NCBI RefSeq assembly: GCF_001559595.1
Contig: NZ_LNTY01000034.1
Span: forward strand, 186,001 to 250,000
DNA length: 64,000 nucleotides
Origin: Enterovibrio coralii
GTDB taxonomy: Bacteria > Pseudomonadota > Gammaproteobacteria > Enterobacterales > Vibrionaceae
Reading direction: 5' to 3'
Below the pieces are notes generated by a model, which worked only from the letters and a program-made list of their open reading frames with translations, did no database searches and was not told where the DNA came from. Position 1 is the stretch's first letter; each line of letters begins with the position of its first letter. Position numbers and translations under genes: made by a program. This document shows, in pieces, positions 20,291 through 30,500 of the stretch.

Positions 20291-20788
20291 ATGAATCCAT
20301 GGTATCTGCTCTATTGTAAACGCAGCGAGCAACAACGCGCAGAGCAGCACCTAAAACGTCAAGGTGTCGATTGCTACTACCCTCAGGTGACAGTAGAGAA
20401 AATCAGACGTGGAAAGCGAACTTCTCTTAGTGAACCGCTATTTCCAAATTATATTTTTGCATCATTTGATCCAGAATCTGTCAGCTATACCACTATAAGG
20501 TCTACTAGGGGAATAGTGGATTTTGTCAGAATGGGGAGTATTCCCCAAACGGTTCCTTTCGCTCTGATTGTAGAGCTGATGGCTCACGAAGACAGTGACG
20601 CTCAAAGAGATGCTCTAAAGGGCGTTATTAATGCGGGTGATGCTGTTCACGTCATTAGCGGGCAATTTCAAGGGTGTGAAGCGATATACAAAGAACCCGA
20701 TGGCGAAAAACGTTCAATTTTGTTGATCAATGTTATTACAAAGCAAATTGAAGTTTCGACTGAAAATAGAGAAATAGAAAAGGCGTAA
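20291..20788 (+). CDS. rfaH: Transcription antiterminator RfaH
   Basis: RfaH is a NusG paralogue that binds RNA polymerase paused at ops sites and suppresses termination and polarity in long surface-polysaccharide operons. The 165-residue protein begins MNPWYLLYCKRSEQQRAEQHL, like the NusG N-terminal domain. It continues with QGVDCYYP, the basic KIRRGKRT segment, LFPNYIFASFD and the RSTRGIVDFVR stretch. The short C-terminal KOW-type domain (INAGDAVHVISGQFQGCEAIY) follows. The ops element starts 50 bases after its stop, directly before the polysaccharide operon it should control. Confidence 0.95.
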   Translation: MNPWYLLYCKRSEQQRAEQHLKRQGVDCYYPQVTVEKIRRGKRTSLSEPLFPNYIFASFDPESVSYTTIRSTRGIVDFVRMGSIPQTVPFALIVELMAHEDSDAQRDALKGVINAGDAVHVISGQFQGCEAIYKEPDGEKRSILLINVITKQIEVSTENREIEKA

Positions 20789-20837
20789 ATTGCCTGGAAA
20801 TTTAAGCTAGATGCGCTTTTTGAGGGCGACACTCAAG

Positions 20838-20849
20838 GGCGGTAGCGTG
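20838..20849 (+). promoter_or_regulatory. ops (operon polarity suppressor) element
   Basis: GGCGGTAGCGTG matches the ops core recognised by RfaH and the right end of JUMPStart sequences. It lies 50 bases after rfaH and about 50 bases before rmlB, on the strand transcribed through the locus. Upstream bases match JUMPStart only loosely. Confidence 0.92.
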
Positions 20850-20898
20850 TCTGAATTTGCTAAAGAATGTCGTTTTAAGAATTAAATTGGATATCTAG

Positions 20899-21960
20899 AT
20901 GAAAATACTCGTCACAGGCGGAGCGGGTTTTATTGGCTCTGCCGTTGTTCGCCACATTATTGAAAATACGCAAGATAGCGTCGTTAACCTCGATAAACTG
21001 ACTTATGCGGGTAACCTTGAGTCTTTATCGCTGATCTCTGATAGCGAACGGTATGCCTTTGAGCAAGTCGATATCTGCGACCGCGCAGAGCTAGATCGTG
21101 TGTTTGCAACACACCAGCCAGATGTTGTCATGCACCTTGCTGCAGAATCGCATGTAGACCGCTCGATTGATGGTCCTGCGGCATTTATCGAAACCAATAT
21201 CATCGGTACTTACACACTGCTTGAGGCGTCGCGTCAGCATTGGAATACGCTGGACGGCGACAAAAAAGCCGCGTTCCGTTTCCATCATATCTCTACCGAT
21301 GAAGTGTACGGTGACCTTGAAGGCACAACAGACTTGTTCACCGAAGAAACATCGTATGAGCCATCAAGCCCTTACTCTGCGTCAAAAGCGTCAAGTGACC
21401 ACTTGGTTCGCGCGTGGCTCCGTACTTACGGTTTGCCAACCATTGTGACTAACTGCTCAAACAACTATGGTCCGTACCACTTCCCAGAAAAACTTATTCC
21501 ATTGATGATTTTGAATGCACTGGATGGCAAAGCCCTGCCTGTCTATGGCGATGGCATGCAAATCCGTGATTGGCTGTTTGTGGAAGACCACGCACGCGCG
21601 CTTTATAAAGTGGCGACTGAAGGTGAAGTGGGCGAGACCTACAACATTGGTGGTCATAATGAAAAAGCTAATATCGACGTCGTGAAGACCATCTGTTCAC
21701 TGCTAGAAGAACTGGTGCCGAATAAACCAGCGGGTGTGGCGCAGTATCAAGACCTCATTACTTACGTAAAAGACCGCCCAGGTCACGATGTGCGCTATGC
21801 CATCGATGCGTCAAAAATTGAGCGAGAGTTAGGCTGGAAACCGGAAGAGACCTTTGAGTCCGGGATACGCAAAACCGTGATGTGGTATCTCGATAACAAA
21901 GCGTGGTGGTCACGCGTGCTGGATGGCTCATACAGTCTAGAGCGTTTGGGCAACCACTAA
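20899..21960 (+). CDS. rmlB: dTDP-glucose 4,6-dehydratase
   Basis: RmlB performs the second step of dTDP-L-rhamnose synthesis. The 353-residue SDR protein has the NAD-binding [20 protein letters not shown], then [23 protein letters not shown], the catalytic Tyr-x3-Lys in [13 protein letters not shown], and [18 protein letters not shown]. It is the first gene after the ops element and leads the rmlBADC set. Its base composition resembles the housekeeping genes, unlike the AT-rich genes after rmlC. Confidence 0.97.
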   Translation: MKILVTGGAGFIGSAVVRHIIENTQDSVVNLDKLTYAGNLESLSLISDSERYAFEQVDICDRAELDRVFATHQPDVVMHLAAESHVDRSIDGPAAFIETNIIGTYTLLEASRQHWNTLDGDKKAAFRFHHISTDEVYGDLEGTTDLFTEETSYEPSSPYSASKASSDHLVRAWLRTYGLPTIVTNCSNNYGPYHFPEKLIPLMILNALDGKALPVYGDGMQIRDWLFVEDHARALYKVATEGEVGETYNIGGHNEKANIDVVKTICSLLEELVPNKPAGVAQYQDLITYVKDRPGHDVRYAIDASKIERELGWKPEETFESGIRKTVMWYLDNKAWWSRVLDGSYSLERLGNH

Positions 21961-22030
21961 TCCTTCTTCCATCATCTAATCAATGTCATGCCCATTCGCG
22001 GCATGGCATCGCAATAGAGTAAGCATTTTC

Positions 22031-22909
22031 ATGAAAGGCATCATTCTCGCAGGCGGCTCAGGCACGCGTCTTTACCCCATTACTCGCGGTGTGTCGAAGC
22101 AATTGCTTCCAATCTACGACAAACCGATGATTTACTACCCGTTGTCAACGCTGATGTTAGCGGGTATTCGCGACATTCTTATCATCACCACACCTGAAGA
22201 CAACGAGAGTTTTAAGCGTTTACTGGGTGATGGCAGTGATTTTGGTATTCACCTCGATTATGCGGTACAGCCAAGTCCAGACGGCTTGGCACAAGCGTTT
22301 ATTATTGGCGAAGAGTTCATTGGTGATGACAGCGTGTGTTTGGTGTTGGGAGACAACGTCTTCTACGGCCAGTCGTTCAGCAAGACATTGAGAAACGCCG
22401 CTTCGCGCGAGTCCGGTGCCACCGTATTTGGTTATCAAGTCAAAGACCCAGAGCGCTTTGGCGTGGTGGAATTTGATGACCAGATGCGCGCCGTCTCGAT
22501 AGAGGAAAAGCCAGTGACACCAAAATCAAACTATGCGGTCACTGGTTTGTACTTCTACGACAACCGCGTCGTGAGCATGGCCAAAGACGTGAAACCGTCT
22601 GAACGCGGTGAACTCGAAATTACCACCTTAAATGAAATGTACCTAAACGATGGTTCACTCAATGTAGAACTGCTGGGGCGTGGTTTTGCCTGGCTCGACA
22701 CAGGAACCCATGAAAGTTTGCATGAAGCGTCATCTTTCGTCCAAACGATAGAGCATGTTCAAGGGCTTAAAGTGGCGTGTTTGGAAGAAATTGCGTGGCG
22801 CAACGGCTGGTTGACCGCTGAGCAAGTTGAACAGATTGCCAAGCCGATGCTGAAAAACGAGTACGGCCAGTACCTGATGCACCTTATCAACGAAGAGAAA
22901 GCGAAATAA
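22031..22909 (+). CDS. rmlA: Glucose-1-phosphate thymidylyltransferase
   Basis: RmlA makes dTDP-glucose from glucose-1-phosphate and dTTP. Starting at ATG 22031, the 292-residue protein begins with the nucleotidyltransferase signature [20 protein letters not shown]. It then has [50 protein letters not shown] and [13 protein letters not shown]. An upstream in-frame ATG at 21983 would add 16 atypical residues and was rejected. The stop overlaps the rmlD start (TAATG). Confidence 0.97.
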   Translation: MKGIILAGGSGTRLYPITRGVSKQLLPIYDKPMIYYPLSTLMLAGIRDILIITTPEDNESFKRLLGDGSDFGIHLDYAVQPSPDGLAQAFIIGEEFIGDDSVCLVLGDNVFYGQSFSKTLRNAASRESGATVFGYQVKDPERFGVVEFDDQMRAVSIEEKPVTPKSNYAVTGLYFYDNRVVSMAKDVKPSERGELEITTLNEMYLNDGSLNVELLGRGFAWLDTGTHESLHEASSFVQTIEHVQGLKVACLEEIAWRNGWLTAEQVEQIAKPMLKNEYGQYLMHLINEEKAK

Positions 22910-23790
22910 TGAAGTTACTCATTACAGGCAGTCTGGGACAGGTTGGCCGTTGTTTGGTTGAGCAACTTAACGGAATGACGGATGTAGATTTCTTGGCGTT
23001 AGACCGTGAAGAACTGGATATCACCGATGAGGCTGCTGTATCGGCGGTGGTTACCTCATTTTCTCCGGATGTCATCATTAATGCGGCGGCGCATACCGCA
23101 GTCGATAAAGCGGAAGAAGAAATCGCACTTTCTTATGCGATAAACCTAGATGGCCCTGCGAACCTTGCCAACGCGGCAGATAAGGTTGGTGCGGCCATGC
23201 TGCACATTTCTACAGACTATGTGTTTGCGGGCAACAAAGACGGTGAATATGTAGAGAGTGACGAAACAGGTCCACAAGGCGTGTATGGCGAGAGTAAGCT
23301 CGCCGGAGAAATCGCCGTGGCTCAGGCATGTGAGCGTCATATCATCTTAAGAACCGCATGGGTATTTAGCGAGCTTGGCGGTAACTTTGTGAAATCCATG
23401 CTGCGTTTGGCCCAAAGCCGCGAATCCTTAGGCATTGTTGCTGACCAATTTGGTGGGCCAACCTATGCCGGTGACATTGCAAGCGCATTGCTTCACATCG
23501 CCGTGGCCATTACCAAAGAGAACCACACAGGTTTTGGTATTTACCACTACTCGGGCATGCCGCACGTGAGTTGGTATGACTTTGCCAACACCATTTTTGC
23601 AGAGGCGAAGCAACAGGGTGTGCTGACAACCGCAATGACCGTCAACCCGATTGCCACGGCAGACTATCCGACACCGGCAAAGCGTCCTGCAAACTCAAAA
23701 CTGAACAACGACAAAATCCTTACTCAATTTGGCATTCATCCAAGTGATTGGCAGTTGGCTTTAAAGAATTTGAAAGACTACGCGAGTTAA
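22909..23790 (+). CDS. rmlD: dTDP-4-dehydrorhamnose reductase
   Basis: RmlD reduces dTDP-4-keto-L-rhamnose to dTDP-L-rhamnose in the last pathway step. The 293-residue protein starts [20 protein letters not shown] and has DVIINAAAHTAVDKAE, STDYVFAG, the Tyr-x3-Lys pair in YGESKLAGE, and LRTAWVFSELGGNFVKSML. It begins in TAATG with rmlA and is followed two bases later by rmlC, so the four genes are tightly coupled. Confidence 0.96.
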   Translation: MKLLITGSLGQVGRCLVEQLNGMTDVDFLALDREELDITDEAAVSAVVTSFSPDVIINAAAHTAVDKAEEEIALSYAINLDGPANLANAADKVGAAMLHISTDYVFAGNKDGEYVESDETGPQGVYGESKLAGEIAVAQACERHIILRTAWVFSELGGNFVKSMLRLAQSRESLGIVADQFGGPTYAGDIASALLHIAVAITKENHTGFGIYHYSGMPHVSWYDFANTIFAEAKQQGVLTTAMTVNPIATADYPTPAKRPANSKLNNDKILTQFGIHPSDWQLALKNLKDYAS

Positions 23791-23792
23791 CC

Positions 23793-24338
23793 ATGAACGT
23801 AATTGATACAGACATTCCAGACGTAAAAATCATTGAGCCAGCCGTGTTCGGCGATGAGCGCGGATTTTTTATGGAAACGTGGAATCAACAGAAGTTTGAA
23901 GAGTTGGTAACTGGTAAGCCAACTCGTTTTGTGCAGGACAACCATTCAAAGTCTAAAAAAGGGATTTTGCGTGGTTTACACTATCAAACGGAAAATACAC
24001 AAGGAAAGCTGGTTCGCGTAGTTTCGGGTGAAGTTTTTGATGTGGCGGTAGACATTCGGAGAGACTCGTCCACGTTCGGTCAATGGGTGGGTGTGTATCT
24101 CTCAGCTGAGAACAAGCGTCAGTTATGGGTACCTGAAGGCTTTGCGCATGGTTTTTATGTGACGAGTGATGAAGCAGAGTTCGTGTATAAATGTACGGAT
24201 TATTATAACCCAAGTGCTGAAGTTTCTATTAAGTGGAATGATGAGTTGCTTAATATAAACTGGCCGCTAGAAATGGAGCCATCACTATCGAATAAAGACA
24301 AAGATGGGCTCGAATGTTCTAAAGCACCAAAACTATAA
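23793..24338 (+). CDS. rmlC: dTDP-4-dehydrorhamnose 3,5-epimerase
   Basis: RmlC epimerises C3 and C5 of dTDP-4-keto-6-deoxyglucose. The 181-residue cupin protein has the family-like VKIIEPAVFGDERGFFMETW, FVQDNHSKSKKGILRGLHYQ (with catalytic histidine), GKLVRVVSGEVFDVAVDIR and VPEGFAHGFYV. ATG 23793 is preferred because an upstream start at 23748 would lie inside rmlD. The codon and base composition shifts toward AT in its 3' half, marking the boundary to the variable part of the locus. Confidence 0.96.
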   Translation: MNVIDTDIPDVKIIEPAVFGDERGFFMETWNQQKFEELVTGKPTRFVQDNHSKSKKGILRGLHYQTENTQGKLVRVVSGEVFDVAVDIRRDSSTFGQWVGVYLSAENKRQLWVPEGFAHGFYVTSDEAEFVYKCTDYYNPSAEVSIKWNDELLNINWPLEMEPSLSNKDKDGLECSKAPKL

Positions 24339-24349
24339 GCTGAAAAGTC

Positions 24350-25138
24350 ATGTATCTAATCAAATCACTCGTATCGATGAGAAAGATTTTAGTCTCATTG
24401 GTGGTCAATGAATTAAAACTAAAATACTTTGGCAATAGCCTTGGTATGATTTGGGCATTTATACAACCATTAGCAACAATATTAGTTCTATGGTTCGTGT
24501 TTCAGGTCGGATTCAAAGCAGTTCCTGTTGATAACGTGCCTTTTATATTGTGGTTGTCGTGCGGTATGATTCCTTGGTTTTTCATCTCCGATAGTCTCAA
24601 TGGTGGCACAAATAGCATTATTTCAAATGCGTATCTTGTGAAAAAAATAGCTTTCAATGTCGAGACACTTCCATTTGTTTCAATATTATCCAATCTGGTA
24701 ATTCATCTTTTCTTTGTAACTTTTATGATGATGATGTTTGTCATATATGGATATGAGCCAAATATCTATTGGTTACAACTTCCCTATTATATCTTTGCAT
24801 CATCAGTTTTTGTTTTAGGACTAAGTATGATTACATCATCCTTAGTTATTTTTATACAAGATATAAGACACCTTGTTGCAGTGATAATCCAGTTTGGTTT
24901 TTGGTTAACTCCAATTTTTTGGAATATGAACCTTGTACCAGAGAGATTTGTTCCCATAATTTCATTGAATCCCCTGATTCATATTATTGATGGCTTTAGG
25001 GGAAGCATGATCTATGACCAATGGTTTTGGGAAAATCCAGGGGAGTTAGCCTATTTCTGGGGATTTACCATTATTTTGCTATTGGTAGGTAACGGTGTCT
25101 TTAATAAGCTTAGACCTATGTTTGCTGATGTCGTGTAA
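24350..25138 (+). CDS. wzm: ABC-2 type polysaccharide export permease Wzm
   Basis: Wzm forms the membrane channel of an ABC exporter that moves a finished polysaccharide on its lipid carrier across the inner membrane. The 262-residue protein has an amphipathic N-terminus (LVVNELKLKYFGNSLGMIWAF) and six hydrophobic segments, including PLATILVLWFVFQVGF, with the conserved FGFWLTPIFWN and LNPLIHIIDGFR stretches of ABC-2 permeases. wzt follows ten bases later. AT-rich like the genes after it. Confidence 0.94.
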   Translation: MYLIKSLVSMRKILVSLVVNELKLKYFGNSLGMIWAFIQPLATILVLWFVFQVGFKAVPVDNVPFILWLSCGMIPWFFISDSLNGGTNSIISNAYLVKKIAFNVETLPFVSILSNLVIHLFFVTFMMMMFVIYGYEPNIYWLQLPYYIFASSVFVLGLSMITSSLVIFIQDIRHLVAVIIQFGFWLTPIFWNMNLVPERFVPIISLNPLIHIIDGFRGSMIYDQWFWENPGELAYFWGFTIILLLVGNGVFNKLRPMFADVV

Positions 25139-25147
25139 GGTTAACCT

Positions 25148-26362
25148 GTGAAAGAAATGATTGAAGATAAAGAGATTGTTATTTCTACTAGCGATCTTAG
25201 TAAGAAATACAAATTATACAATTCAGCTAAAGATAGGATTAAAGAAGCATTTAGTCTAAGTAATAAGAAATATCATCAAGAACACTTTGCGCTAAAAGAT
25301 GTAAGCCTTGACCTCAGGAAGGGAGAAACAATAGGTCTTATTGGTAAAAATGGAGCAGGAAAATCTACTCTTCTAAAAGTTATTACAGGTATAGTAACTC
25401 CATCAAGCGGGGAAATTAAAGTAGTCGGTAGGATTGCCTCACTTCTAGAGTTAGGTGCAGGTTTCAATATGGAGTTAACGGGTATTGATAATATATACCT
25501 TAACGGTACTCTTATGGGCCTCACTAGAAAAGAAGTCGATGAAAAAATCAACGGAATTTTGGAGTTTGCTGATATAGGTGAGTTTATTCATCAACCTGTT
25601 AAGATGTATAGTTCGGGCATGTTTGCCAGACTTGCATTCTCTGTTGCTATTAATGTCGAACCAGATATTCTCATTATCGATGAAGCCTTAAGTGTTGGAG
25701 ATCTTAGGTTTCAACTGAAATGTATGGACAAATTTAATGATATTAGGCGCGCAGGAAAGACAATTATATTTGTTAGCCATGATATCAATGCGATTAAAAG
25801 ATTCTGTACCTATAGTGTTTGGATTTGTGATGGTGAGGTACGAGAAGTTGGTAATACAGATATCGTAACAGATGCATACCTAGACTACTTGAAATTGTCA
25901 GATAGAGATTCAGCCAAAATATCAAATGACGTAGAAGCAGTTAGAAGTGATATTGCACAAATAAAAAACACTTCAATTAGAGGCACTGGTGATAATGCTG
26001 AAAGAAGAGAGTTTAATTACCTAGAAGATGTCTACGTAACGGTAACATATGAGGTATACGATGACTCTGTAGATAGACCTGTCCTAGGTGTTGCTATAAA
26101 CACATTAGATAATAAAAATATATGCGGTTTGAATACATTGCTGGATGGTATTGAAATACCTTGGGAGTTAGGTTTAAACAGCATTACTCTACATTATAAA
26201 GAGGTTAGCCTTATCGGTGGAACTTATTCAATTGATGCGGCGTTGTTTGAAGAAAATGCCTCAGTATCTTTTGATTACAAGCAGTGTATTGACAGTGTAG
26301 TTATAAGGACCCCTTATGTTGGTGAGGGCGTATACATAATTAAACACTCATGGCAAGAATAA
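25148..26362 (+). CDS. wzt: Polysaccharide export ATPase Wzt with C-terminal carbohydrate-recognition domain
   Basis: Wzt powers export through Wzm. The 404-residue protein has Walker A GLIGKNGAGKSTLLK, the Q-loop region LLELGAGFNMELTG, signature SSGMFARLAF and Walker B ILIIDEALSVGD in residues 1-250. A further 150 residues, rich in beta-strand-like sequence (VTVTYEVYDDSVDRPVLGV), follow. That extension matches the Wzt C-terminal domain that reads the modified end of the sugar chain in O9a-like systems. Its stop overlaps the start of a methyltransferase gene (TAATG). The start codon here is GTG. Confidence 0.94.
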   Translation: MKEMIEDKEIVISTSDLSKKYKLYNSAKDRIKEAFSLSNKKYHQEHFALKDVSLDLRKGETIGLIGKNGAGKSTLLKVITGIVTPSSGEIKVVGRIASLLELGAGFNMELTGIDNIYLNGTLMGLTRKEVDEKINGILEFADIGEFIHQPVKMYSSGMFARLAFSVAINVEPDILIIDEALSVGDLRFQLKCMDKFNDIRRAGKTIIFVSHDINAIKRFCTYSVWICDGEVREVGNTDIVTDAYLDYLKLSDRDSAKISNDVEAVRSDIAQIKNTSIRGTGDNAERREFNYLEDVYVTVTYEVYDDSVDRPVLGVAINTLDNKNICGLNTLLDGIEIPWELGLNSITLHYKEVSLIGGTYSIDAALFEENASVSFDYKQCIDSVVIRTPYVGEGVYIIKHSWQE

Positions 26363-27492
26363 TGAAATACTCATTTGAATTTGATAAAGACAGTGATTCA
26401 GCTCCAGCGTGCATAGCCAGAAGAATAAAACAAAACAGTAGAGTTCTGGAGTTTGGTACGGCAGATGGTGTATTAACTGAATATTTAAAGAAAAATCTAG
26501 ATTGTGAGATCTTTGGTGTGGAACTTAATGAGCAGTTTGCTAAGGCTGCTTCTAAGTTCACGGAAAAAATGTTTATTGGTGACATCGAAGAATATGGATG
26601 GTTGGGCTTTTTTGAAGGATTAAAATTCGACTATATTATTTTTGCCGATGTACTGGAGCATTTAAAAGAACCAGAATTGGCGATTAAGAAAGCGTCTGAG
26701 CTATTGAACATCGATGGTGCATTGATTATGTCAATACCCAATATAGCACATTCATCTATAATTCTTAGTTTATTAAACAACTCGTTTGATTATAGCGAAA
26801 CAGGATTACTAGACAGAACGCATTTAAGATTTTTCACAAAAAAAACAATTGAGAAAATGATCGAAAACTGCGGGTTGCATATCGGTTATTGCTCTGGAAT
26901 ATATCTGCCACCTAATAAAACAGAATTTAAATATGGTTATAGTGATATTCCGAAAAGTGTTTCAGATTATATTCGCAAAGAGAAGTACAGAGAGGTCTAT
27001 CAGTACGTATACGAAGTTCGCAAACAAGACCAGCCAGACAAATTAGAAGAGTTTCATCCTAAAGCATTTGTTACAATTAGTTTAGGTGATGAAGACGCGG
27101 CAAATTTTTCCACTGTTTATAATGGCCCTGTCAACATAGTAACCCCATTTAAATTTGATGTAACGATAGATTATAAATTTGAAACTAAAGCGATACACTT
27201 GGTAGTTAACAATGTTCCAAAATTAAGTGGTATTCAGTATGTTAAAATTAATGGGATTAATTACAGTGGATATAGTACTAATTTGAGTGAATTTAAGTCC
27301 ATTATGGCTGTGAACGAGGCTGGGCTAACATTATATTTACCTTTTCATGAAAGCCTAATTGTAAAAGACATAAGTGTAGGGTTTTATGAAATGAATACAA
27401 ATATAGATAACGTAAAAGATAAGCTTGAAGGCAACAAAAATGTCAAGAAATCACTTATCGAGATAATTTTAAACTCAATGAAAAGGTCCTAA
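26362..27492 (+). CDS. SAM-dependent methyltransferase, possible chain-terminating enzyme
   Basis: Class I methyltransferase of 376 residues. Motif I is SRVLEFGTADGVLTEYL near residues 29-45, followed by FDYIIFADVLEHLKEPE and a proline-containing LIMSIPNIAHSS strand. About 170 extra residues after the methyltransferase fold (from KAFVTISLGDEDAANF) look beta-rich and may bind sugar. It starts in TAATG with wzt, so it is tightly coupled. By analogy with WbdD-Wzt systems it may cap the polymer. This is inferred from gene order only, and methylation of a sugar within the repeat is equally possible. Confidence 0.75.
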   Translation: MKYSFEFDKDSDSAPACIARRIKQNSRVLEFGTADGVLTEYLKKNLDCEIFGVELNEQFAKAASKFTEKMFIGDIEEYGWLGFFEGLKFDYIIFADVLEHLKEPELAIKKASELLNIDGALIMSIPNIAHSSIILSLLNNSFDYSETGLLDRTHLRFFTKKTIEKMIENCGLHIGYCSGIYLPPNKTEFKYGYSDIPKSVSDYIRKEKYREVYQYVYEVRKQDQPDKLEEFHPKAFVTISLGDEDAANFSTVYNGPVNIVTPFKFDVTIDYKFETKAIHLVVNNVPKLSGIQYVKINGINYSGYSTNLSEFKSIMAVNEAGLTLYLPFHESLIVKDISVGFYEMNTNIDNVKDKLEGNKNVKKSLIEIILNSMKRS

Positions 27493-27500
27493 GTTTCAAG

Positions 27501-30500
27501 ATGAAAGCTAGAGTTAAAGCTATAATAAAGCCTTTATTTTTTAGGCTACCTGTTAAAGTTAGGGCTAGATTAATCGCGCTATACCTGAAGGCTTTTGGTA
27601 GTAAGTTTCAACAAAGAGAAGTCTCTATAACTGGAAATGTTTTGTTGCTATCTGCGCTAAATAGTACAGGAAAAAGTGTACTTCTTTTTCCTGTGATAGA
27701 TTGGAACTTTAGAACACAAAGGCCACAACATTTAGCCAAAGAAATGTCTAAGTTGGGCTGTAGAGTGGTTTATTTTACCACTCAGTTTAGTTATTCAAAG
27801 GTACCGGGCTTCAAAATCGTAGAGAACCCTGAAGAAAACGTTATAGTTGTTAGTTTGAACCTAAATGTTTTAGGTCTGAATATATACAAAGATAAGCTGA
27901 GCTTCGATAATATTAGTTTTCTGTCACATAGTGTGGCAGCAGTTCGAGGGGCTTTAGGTTTAGGGCACACAATATCTGTAGTAAACTTGCCATTCTGGCG
28001 AGAGTTGGCTGAAGTACTCCCTGCTAACAATATTGTATATGATTGCATGGATCATCATGCTGGTTTTGAAAATAATGATGACAAAATGCTTGATGAAGAA
28101 ATTAAACTATTTAAATCATCAGATTTAGTCATAACAACCGCAACGAGACTTTCAGAACACGTCTCTAAATATGTGCCAAATGTAATTGTTAGAAACGGCG
28201 CGGAAGTTGACTATTTTGCAAAAGCACTGAATACGAAAAGAGATACTCAGAAGAGACCAAAAATTGGTTACTATGGTGCTGTGGCTGAATGGTTTGATTT
28301 GGATCTAGTCATAGAAGCGGCTGACAAACTACCTGAATATGATTTTGAAATCATTGGTAATGTGACCATCGATGTTTCTTCTGCGGCAAGATTAAATAAC
28401 ATTAAGTTTCTGGGAGAGTGTCCTTACAATAAGTTAACCAATTATTTAACTGAATTTGATGTATGTATAATACCATTTAAGTTGATTGAATTAACACTTT
28501 GCACTAATCCCGTTAAAGTATATGAATATCTGGCAGCAGGAAAGCCAGTAGTAGCCACTGCAATGCCAGAGGTGGTTGCTATTAATGAAATGCTACATGT
28601 TGCAAGTGATAAAGACGAGTTTGTGAATAAAATCAAAGCAGCATACGGCGAGTCCGAAAACCAAGAGTTGGCATTTAAGCGATCCCGGTGGGCTGAAGGA
28701 CATAGTTGGGCTAACCGAGGGATTCAACTGTTAGAGGAAATTGATAAGCTAGAGAATAAAAAGGTTAGTATAATAGTACTCACTTACAATAACCTAAAGC
28801 TGACTATTGATTGCCTAAATAGTATCGAGAAAAATACCGCTTATAATAATTACGAAGTTATCATCGTGGATAACCAGTCTACCGATGATACAAGAGAGTA
28901 CTTGTCAGAGAATTACTCTAATAAGGAAAACTATACTGTCATTCTAAATGATGATAATTTTGGTTTTGCTGGGGGTAACAACATAGGACTGGAAGTCGCC
29001 ACTGGTGACATACTAGTGATATTAAATAATGACACTGTTGTTTCACCTTTTTGGTTAGGTGCAATGGTTAATGCATTGAAAGAAAATCCAGATCTAGGAA
29101 TGGTTGGTCCAGTTACTAATAATATCGGTAACGAATCTAAAATAAATATTAGTTATAGCAACTGGTCTGAAATGACAGAGGCTGCATTAAGTTATACGAC
29201 AAAGAACATAACCAAAATCTACGATATAGAGTGTTTGGCATTTTTCTGTGTAGCTATACGTCGTGAAGTTTATGAAGAAATAGGTGGGTTATGTCTTGAT
29301 TATGGACTAGGTTTCTTCGAAGACGATGACTATTGTATGCGTGTTAAAAAACTGGGATGGAAACTTGGCTGTGTAGAGTCATCATTTGTCCACCATCATT
29401 TGTCAGCAAGTTTCAATAAACTAGCTAACAATAGAAAACAACAATTGATGAATGAAAATAAAAAGAAATTTGAAGCAAAATGGGGAGAATGGAAACCTCA
29501 TACCTACGTAAAGGGGTTAACTGAGGTGAAGTTGCTATATCTGTCACCAGTTCCTTGGGAAAGCATCGCACAAAGGCCGCACTTCTTTGTAAAAGAGGCT
29601 TTAAAGTGTGGTTTTGATTCAATCCTCTGGGTGGAGCCAACTCCGTCACGATTCCCTAACGTTTACGATTTTAGGCGGTTATACGGAAACAAAAGCACAA
29701 AGAGTTTCGACAAACCGAATAATGTGTCTGTTATCGGTGCTTCTTGGATACCTGTGGAGCCTTTTGGAAAAATTTTTGACATAGTAAACGCGAAGTCAAT
29801 ACGACAGATATCGAGGCAAGTCGAAGAGTTTTTAGATGGCGATGAATGCGTACTAGTGGTAGGAAAGCCTAGTCGATTAGCTGTTCAGCTGAATGGAGAA
29901 TTTGTTTTCAGTCATACTGTTATGGATGTTATGGATGATTTTCCTGCTTTCTTTACTGGCATGTCATCAAACAGTATCAAAAATCTCAATTCTGCTTTGT
30001 TGAAAAATACTGACATGGCAATATTTTCGTCATCAACGTTAAAGGACAAGTACGCCTCAAACACTAAAAAGCACGCATTAATTCTAAACGCTTGCGACAG
30101 TGAATTCATATTTAAGTGTTCAAAATCGAAAAACGCAAGTATAACGAAATCTAAAACTTTCGGATATATAGGAAGTATAGCCGATTGGTTTGACTGGGAT
30201 TTAGTTAAAGATCTAGCGATACAGAATAGTGGTGACAAGGTAGTTATTATAGGCCCGCTTCATGGCAAGAAAATACCGAAACTACCAAGTAATGTAGAGA
30301 TAAGGAAGCCTATTTCTCATGATGAAGTTGCTGATATGTTGAAGACTTTTGATTATGGAATCATTCCATTTAAAAACAATAACTTAACTCACTTTGTTGA
30401 TCCGGTGAAATACTATGAATATTTGGCCGCTGGGATTGAAGTAATAAGTTCAAGGTTCGGTCAAATGAGTGAAAGAATAGATAGGAATCAAGTCTTAAGC

